A DNA stretch of 64,000 nucleotides from JADJWR01 sp964610575 (lineage in GTDB: Bacteria; Pseudomonadota; Gammaproteobacteria; Burkholderiales; Burkholderiaceae_F). Below, piece after piece: positions 59,272 to 64,000 of this stretch. The notes beneath the pieces are model-generated. The model had not been told where the DNA came from and made no database searches. It worked only from the letters and a program-made list of their open reading frames with translations. Position 1 is the first letter of the stretch; each line of letters starts with the position of its first letter. The DNA is taken from contig CAZSYX010000002.1 of the NCBI GenBank assembly GCA_964610575.1, forward strand, positions 43,080 to 107,079, in the 5' to 3' direction. The position numbers were made by a program, and so were the translations under genes.

Positions 59272-61296
59272 CTATCGACCGATGGCCATGCGCGCAGCAG
59301 TGGCAACCGCGGCGGCGGTCAGGCCGAAATGAGCGTAAAGCTTCCCGGCCGGCGCCGACTCGCCGAAACTGGCGATGCCGATCGCCGCGCCCTCGAGCCC
59401 GACGTACTTGCGCCAGTAGTCCGGCTGGCCGGCCTCGACCGCCACTCGCGGCACGCCGGGAGGCAGCACCTGCGCCCGCCAGTCGGGATCCTGGCGGTCG
59501 AAGACCGAGGTGCACGGCAGCGACACCACGCGCGCGCCGATGCCCTCGTCGGCCAGCAGCTTCTGCGCCTCGAGCGCCAGCGCGACCTCGGAGCCGGTGG
59601 AGATCAGCACTACCTGCGGCAGACCCGCGCTGTCGGCAAGCACATAGCCGCCACGCGCGATCGCGCTTTCCGCCGCGGCGCTGCGCGGGATCTGCGGCAG
59701 GTTCTGCCGCGACAGCAGCAGCGCGCTCGGCCCGCTCGCGCGCTCGATGCTGGCGCGCCAGGCCGTCGCAGTTTCGACGCCGTCGCACGGCCGCCAGACG
59801 TCGAGGTTCGGGATCAGCCGCAAACTGGCCGCGTGTTCGATCGGCTGGTGCGTCGGGCCATCCTCGCCCAAGCCGATCGAGTCGTGCGTCAGCACGTAGA
59901 TCGCGCGCGTGCCCATCAGCGCGCTCATGCGGATGCCGCTGCGCGCGTAGTCCGCAAACACCGCAAAGGTGCCGCCGTACGGGATGAAGCCGCCGTGCAG
60001 CGCGATGCCGTTCATCAGCGCCGCCATGCCGAACTCGCGCACGCCGTAGTGGACGTAGTTGCCGCCAGGGTTGCCGTCGATCGATGACGAGGCCTTCACC
60101 GCGGTGAGGTTCGACCAGGTGAGGTCCGCCGAGCCGCCGAGCAGTTCGGGCACGGCAGGCACCAGCATCTCGAGCACGTTCTGCGAGGACTTGCGCGAAG
60201 CGGTCGGCGCGGTCACCGCGCGCGCGGCGGCCAGCACGGCTTCCGCAGTCTGCTTCCAGTCGGCCGGCAGATCACCCTTCATGCGGCGGGCGAACTCAGC
60301 GGCCAGCGCCGGCTGCTCGCGCGTGTAAGCCTCGAAGCGCCTGTTCCAGTCGCCGTGCGCAGTGCGGCCGGCGGCTCGCGCATCCCACTGTGCGCGCAGC
60401 GCTTCCGGCACCTCGAAGGGTCCGTGGCTCCAGCCGAGCGCGGCACGGGTCGCCGTCGTCTCGTCGGCGCCGAGCGGCGCGCCGTGCACCTCGTGCGTGC
60501 CGGCGGCATGGGGTGCGCCCCAGCCGATCGTCGTGCGGCAGATCACCAGCGTCGGCCTCGCCGTCTCGGACTTCGCTGCCTCGATCGCCGCCTCGATGGC
60601 CAGCGCGTCGTGGCCGTCGACCGGCCCGACGACGTTCCAGCCGTAGGCCTTGAAGCGTGCCGCGGTGTCGTCGCGGAACCAGCCCTTCACATGGCCGTCG
60701 ATCGAGATGCCGTTGTCGTCATAGAAACAGACGAGCTTGTTCAGTCCAAACACGCCGGCGAGCGAGCAGGCTTCGTGCGAGACGCCCTCCATCAGGCAGC
60801 CGTCGCCGAGGAAGACCCAGGTGCGGTGATCGACGATCGCGTGCCCCGGTTTGTTGAAGCGCGCCGCCAGCAGCTGCTCAGCCAGCGCCATGCCGACGGC
60901 ATTGGCCAGCCCTTGCCCGAGCGGACCGGTAGTCGTTTCCACGCCCGGCGTCAGCCCGGTTTCCGGATGGCCCGGCGTCTTCGAGTGCAGCTGGCGGAAG
61001 TTCTTCAGCTCTTCGAGCGGCAGGTCGTAGCCGGTGAGATGCAGCGCCGCGTACAGCAGCATCGAGCCGTGCCCGTTGGAAAGCACGAAGCGGTCGCGGT
61101 CCGGCCAGCGCGGGTCCGCCGGATCGTGTTTCAGGAAGCGGCGCCATAGCACCTCGGCAATGTCGGCCATTCCCATCGGCATGCCGGGGTGCCCGCTCTT
61201 GGCGGCATTCACGGCATCGATGGCAAGGAAGCGCAGCGCATTGGCCCGCTCGCGCGCGGCGCGGGCGCGATTGGAAACGTTCTCTGGGGCGTTCAT
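59272..61296 (-). CDS. cbbT: Transketolase of the Calvin cycle block
   Basis: A 674-residue thiamine-diphosphate enzyme moving two-carbon units between sugar phosphates. Motifs: RFLAIDAVNAAKSGHPGMPMGMADIAEVLWRRFLKHDP, GPLGQGLANAVGMALAEQ, FLGDGCLMEGVSHEACSLAG for ThDP/Mg2+, and YVLTHDSIGLGEDGPTHQPIEHAASLRLIPN. All catalytic parts are intact. It is the only whole transketolase in view, unlike the remnant at 38540. Position after prk and fbp supports CbbT. Confidence 0.95.
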   Translation of the reverse strand: MNAPENVSNRARAARERANALRFLAIDAVNAAKSGHPGMPMGMADIAEVLWRRFLKHDPADPRWPDRDRFVLSNGHGSMLLYAALHLTGYDLPLEELKNFRQLHSKTPGHPETGLTPGVETTTGPLGQGLANAVGMALAEQLLAARFNKPGHAIVDHRTWVFLGDGCLMEGVSHEACSLAGVFGLNKLVCFYDDNGISIDGHVKGWFRDDTAARFKAYGWNVVGPVDGHDALAIEAAIEAAKSETARPTLVICRTTIGWGAPHAAGTHEVHGAPLGADETTATRAALGWSHGPFEVPEALRAQWDARAAGRTAHGDWNRRFEAYTREQPALAAEFARRMKGDLPADWKQTAEAVLAAARAVTAPTASRKSSQNVLEMLVPAVPELLGGSADLTWSNLTAVKASSSIDGNPGGNYVHYGVREFGMAALMNGIALHGGFIPYGGTFAVFADYARSGIRMSALMGTRAIYVLTHDSIGLGEDGPTHQPIEHAASLRLIPNLDVWRPCDGVETATAWRASIERASGPSALLLSRQNLPQIPRSAAAESAIARGGYVLADSAGLPQVVLISTGSEVALALEAQKLLADEGIGARVVSLPCTSVFDRQDPDWRAQVLPPGVPRVAVEAGQPDYWRKYVGLEGAAIGIASFGESAPAGKLYAHFGLTAAAVATAARMAIGR

Positions 61297-61314
61297 CTCA
61301 TTGTTGCTCCGGTT

Positions 61315-61386
61315 GTCGTCCCGGCGCAGGCCGGGACCCAGTTTCGCTCAGCGTGCCACTTGGGCCCCGGCCTTCGCCGGGACGAC
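61315..61386. repeat. Dispersed imperfect palindrome (PAQAGT type)
   Basis: Arms of 26 bases (GTCGTCCCGGCGCAGGCCGG... and its mirror) matching with two mismatches around a 19-base centre. One frame reads PAQAGTQ and GPGLRRDDG, the familiar translation of a dispersed palindromic repeat found in many proteobacteria. It lies between cbbP and cbbT. Confidence 0.85.
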
Positions 61387-61413
61387 GGGCTGCCTTGAAT
61401 TCAATCGCAGCGC

Positions 61414-62286
61414 CTACGCCCGCCGCTTGCGATCCATCAGGCGCAGGATCATCGGCGTGAAGATCAGCTGCATCGCCAGGCCCATTTTGCCGCCGGGGCA
61501 GATGATGGTGTTCGGCCGCGTCATCCACGAGTCGTGCAGCATCGACAGCAGGTACGGGAAGTCGATGCCCTTGGGGTCGGCGAAGCGGATGATCACCATG
61601 CTTTCGTCGGCGCTCGGAATGTCGCGCGCGATGAACGGGTTGGAGGTGTCCACCGTCGGCACGCGCTGGAAGTTCACGTGGGTGACACCGAACTGCGAGC
61701 AGATGTGCTTCACGTAATCGGGCATGCGGCGCAGGATGGTGTCGACCACCGCCTCCTGCGAATAGCCGCGCATCTTCTTGTCGCGGTGCAGCTTCTGGAT
61801 CCACTCCAGGTTGATGATCGGCACCACGCCGACCAGCAGGTCGACGTGCTTGGCGACGTTGATTCCGTCATCGACGTAGCCGCCGTGCAGGCCTTCGTAA
61901 AACATCAGGTCCGAGCCAGGCTCGATGTCCTTCCACTCGGTGAAGTGGCCCGGCTCGACGCCGAACTCGGCCGCCTCGCCGGCGTCGTGGATGTACTTGC
62001 GCACGCGGCCGCTGCCGCTGGCGCTGTAGCCCTTGAACAGCGCCTCGAGTTCTGCCAGCAGATTGGCGTAGGGACCGAAGTGCGAGTAATGCTTGTTGCC
62101 GCTGGCCTCCGCCTCCTTCATCAAGGCTCGCATTTCCATCCGGTTGTGGCGGTGGAAGGAGTCGCCCTCGACCACCTGCGCGCGGATGCCTTCGCGGCGG
62201 AAGATGTGCTGGAAACTCTGCATCACCGTGGTGGTCCCCGCACCGGAGGAACCGGTCACCGCGATGATCGGATGCTTGATCGACAC
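61414..62286 (-). CDS. cbbP: Phosphoribulokinase
   Basis: A 290-residue enzyme making ribulose-1,5-bisphosphate from Ru5P and ATP, unique to the Calvin cycle. The P-loop is AVTGSSGAGTTTV, followed by EGDSFHRHNRMEMRALM. FYEGLHGGYVDDGINVAKHVDLLVGVVPIINLEWIQKLHRDKKMRGYSQEAVVDTILRRMPDYVKHI is the proteobacterial PRK core. The start is GTG after AAGGGGG. Size matches the proteobacterial octameric class. Confidence 0.95.
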   Translation of the reverse strand: MSIKHPIIAVTGSSGAGTTTVMQSFQHIFRREGIRAQVVEGDSFHRHNRMEMRALMKEAEASGNKHYSHFGPYANLLAELEALFKGYSASGSGRVRKYIHDAGEAAEFGVEPGHFTEWKDIEPGSDLMFYEGLHGGYVDDGINVAKHVDLLVGVVPIINLEWIQKLHRDKKMRGYSQEAVVDTILRRMPDYVKHICSQFGVTHVNFQRVPTVDTSNPFIARDIPSADESMVIIRFADPKGIDFPYLLSMLHDSWMTRPNTIICPGGKMGLAMQLIFTPMILRLMDRKRRA

Positions 62287-62368
62287 TTCAGTACCCCCTT
62301 GTCCGTTTCTCGTGCGCTGAGCCGATCGACGGATCAGCGAAGTTGGATCACGGCCGACGCACCGCCGC

Positions 62369-63493
62369 TCAGGCCCGCGCCTCCGGCCGGTACAGCGAGC
62401 GCTCGTTGAACAGCGGCGACACGTAGGGCTTGTCGGTGCCGGCGTCGGACTCGGCGTGGTAGCGCTCGATGCGCTCGACTTCGGTCTTCGAGCCGAACAC
62501 CAGCCCGATGCGCTGATGCAGGCTGCCCGGCTGCACGCCGAGCATCGGCTCGCGTCCGGTGCTGGCGCGGCCGCCGGCCTGTTCCATCACGAAGCCGATC
62601 GGGTTGGCCTCGTACAGCAGGCGCAGCCGGCCGGGCTTGCTCGGATCTTTGGTGTCGCGCGGGTACATGAACACGCCGCCGCGCATCAGGATACGGTGCG
62701 CCTCGGCCACCATGCTGGCGATCCAGCGCATGTTGAAGTCCTTGCCGCGCGGCCCGGGCTTGCCGGCCAGGCATTCGTCGACGTAGCGCTTGACCGGCGA
62801 CTCCCAGAAGCGGCTGTTGCTGGAGTTGATCGCGAACTCCTGCGTGTCGGCGGGGACGCGGATGTCCGGGTGGGTCAGCTTGAACTCGCCGAGACTGGGG
62901 TCGAGCGTGAAGCCGGCCACGCCGTCGCCCACGGTGAGCACCAGCATCGTCGTCGGGCCGTAGATCGCGTAGCCGGCCGCCACCTGCCGGGTGCCGGGCT
63001 GCAGGAAGTCGGCCTCGACCACGTCGCGGCCGCTGTCGATCACGTCCTGCGGCGCGCGCAGGATCGAGAAGATGCTGCCGACCGAGACGTTGACGTCGAT
63101 GTTGCTCGAGCCGTCCAGCGGGTCGAACACCAGCAGGTACTTGCCGCGCGAGTAGGTGGCCGGGATCTGGTAGGGCTCGTCCATCTCCTCCGAGCCCATG
63201 CCGGCCAGATGCCCCGACCACTCGGTGGTGCGCAGGAAGATCTCGTTGCTGATCACGTCGAGCGGCTTGACCACCTCGCCCTGCACATTGATCGGCGCGT
63301 GCTCCCGCGCGGCGGCGACGAGCTGCCGGCTCATCGGGTCGCCGAGCTCGCCGAAGGCGACCGCGCGGGCGATCGCCTTGGTGGCCAGCGCGACGTCGAG
63401 GATCAGCGCGTTCAGCGCGCCGCTGGCGCCGGGAAAGCGGCGGCGTTGCTCGATCAGGTACTGCGTCAGCGTGCGGCGGTTGGATAACGGCAT
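62369..63493 (-). CDS. cbbF: Fructose-1,6-bisphosphatase, class I
   Basis: A 374-residue phosphatase acting on fructose and probably sedoheptulose bisphosphate. The metal site is FDPLDGSSNIDVNVSVGSIFSI; SSNSRFWESP and MRWIASMVAEAHRILMRGGVFMYPRD form the substrate site, with LLYEANPIGFVMEQAGGRAS near the end. Complete and of class I length. It lies between cbbX and cbbP on the minus strand. Confidence 0.94.
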   Translation of the reverse strand: MPLSNRRTLTQYLIEQRRRFPGASGALNALILDVALATKAIARAVAFGELGDPMSRQLVAAAREHAPINVQGEVVKPLDVISNEIFLRTTEWSGHLAGMGSEEMDEPYQIPATYSRGKYLLVFDPLDGSSNIDVNVSVGSIFSILRAPQDVIDSGRDVVEADFLQPGTRQVAAGYAIYGPTTMLVLTVGDGVAGFTLDPSLGEFKLTHPDIRVPADTQEFAINSSNSRFWESPVKRYVDECLAGKPGPRGKDFNMRWIASMVAEAHRILMRGGVFMYPRDTKDPSKPGRLRLLYEANPIGFVMEQAGGRASTGREPMLGVQPGSLHQRIGLVFGSKTEVERIERYHAESDAGTDKPYVSPLFNERSLYRPEARA

Positions 63494-63509
63494 GTCGTTC
63501 TCGCTTGAA

Positions 63510-64000
63510 TCAGGAAGCGGGCGCCTGGAACACCCGGCTGGCGAGGATGTCGGCAGGCATGAGCGTGGTGAGGTCGGCCTCGGTCAGCACGCGGTCGCGG
63601 TCGGCGAACAGGCGCGAAGCGGCGCGCAGACGGGCGCGGTCGAGCGCGTTGCGCACGCTGCGCGCGTTGGCGAAGTGCGGCTGCTGCATGCGGCGCTGGA
63701 GATATTGGGCGAAGGCCTCGTGCGCGCCCTCGCCGAAGCGGTAGTGCTGCGCTTGCAGCATACGCTCGGCGATCTGCAGCAGTTCGCCACTCGAGTAGTC
63801 CGGGAAGTCGATGTGGTGCGCGATGCGCGAGCTCATGCCCGGGTTGGACTTGAAGAAGGTGTCCATCCGGTCCTTGTAGCCGGCGAGGATCACAACCAGG
63901 TCGTCGCGGTTGTTCTCCATCACCTGCAGCAGGATCTCGATCGCCTCCTGGCCGTAGTCGCGCTCGTTCTCCGGCCGGTAAAGGTAGTAGGCCTCGTCGA
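63510..64000 (-). CDS. cbbX: Red-type RuBisCO activase CbbX, N terminus beyond window
   Basis: The visible 163 residues are the C-terminal part of an AAA+ protein of the CbbX type: ENERDYGQEAIEILLQVMENNRDDLVVILAGYKDRMDTFFKSNPGMSSRIAHHIDFPDYS, with sensor 1 and the arginine finger region, then the small helical domain ending ILASRVFQAP. CbbX releases inhibitory sugar phosphates from red-type form I RuBisCO using ATP. The 5' end continues past base 64000. The RuBisCO genes are expected just upstream of it. Confidence 0.93.
   Translation of the reverse strand, partial: DEAYYLYRPENERDYGQEAIEILLQVMENNRDDLVVILAGYKDRMDTFFKSNPGMSSRIAHHIDFPDYSSGELLQIAERMLQAQHYRFGEGAHEAFAQYLQRRMQQPHFANARSVRNALDRARLRAASRLFADRDRVLTEADLTTLMPADILASRVFQAPAS

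Overview
The window is high-GC, gene-dense DNA from a betaproteobacterium, most likely in or near the Burkholderiales. The evidence is gene content and order: a ccsA / zinc-ribbon / pilS / pilR / ampD / nrdA / nrdB / lysine-rich H1-like protein run, the tlpA-aroQ-accB-accC-prmA run, a pgk-pyk-fba block, and a cbb (Calvin cycle) block headed by cbbX. CbbX is the activase of red-type form I RuBisCO, so the organism is probably able to fix CO2; the RuBisCO genes themselves are not in view and would be expected just past the right edge. The sequence is a draft scaffold. Two runs of exactly 100 N are each flanked by an identical 55-nt direct copy, which looks like unmerged contig ends rather than real missing DNA.

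Layout. 1-4.9 kb: cytochrome c assembly protein, small zinc-ribbon protein, PilS/PilR two-component system and AmpD, closely packed on the plus strand. 5.0-10.4 kb: ribonucleotide reductase nrdA-nrdB behind a tandem NrdR-box pair, a 0.6-kb non-coding interval, and the H1-like protein with a strong terminator. 10.4-17.7 kb: yggT, then a minus-strand run (PfkB kinase, DUF3426 protein, prmA, accC, accB, aroQ, tlpA-like, unknown). 17.8-27.2 kb: plus-strand mpl, esterase, degenerate-looking SDR, MarC, RNB nuclease, TonB-like protein, aroE, mtgA, mgtE. 27.2-38.2 kb: repeat-tailed secreted protein, KTSC protein, ubiD, lytic transglycosylase, aminotransferase, frameshifted maeB, a secreted barnase-like RNase with a barstar-like inhibitor, rsmE, and a fused AdoMet decarboxylase-spermidine synthase.

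38.5-50.8 kb is a glycolysis/gluconeogenesis block that has been damaged and invaded. Its expected first genes, tkt and gap, survive only as remnants with several deletions and frameshifts. A subtilisin-like protease with a GlyGly-CTERM-type tail and a convergent rhombosortase-type rhomboid lie between the wreck and pgk-pyk-fba, a MaoC-like hydratase and ppdK. 50.8-57.2 kb: thiolase, M14 carboxypeptidase and a TRAP transporter whose dctP is convergent with dctQM. 57.2-64 kb: the minus-strand cbb block cbbX-cbbF-cbbP-cbbT, then a CNHC redoxin, a rhodanese and cbbY.

The most unusual signal is a small family of structured elements, three copies, each just after the stop codon of a plus-strand gene (gap remnant, pyk, dctP). 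They share a scaffold and two adjacent hairpins whose stem sequences differ while pairing is largely kept. In two cases the element is followed by a second, diverged copy of the last codons of the gene it follows. Both of those duplications have the same spacing, 115 nt, once the duplicated contig end at dctP is collapsed.
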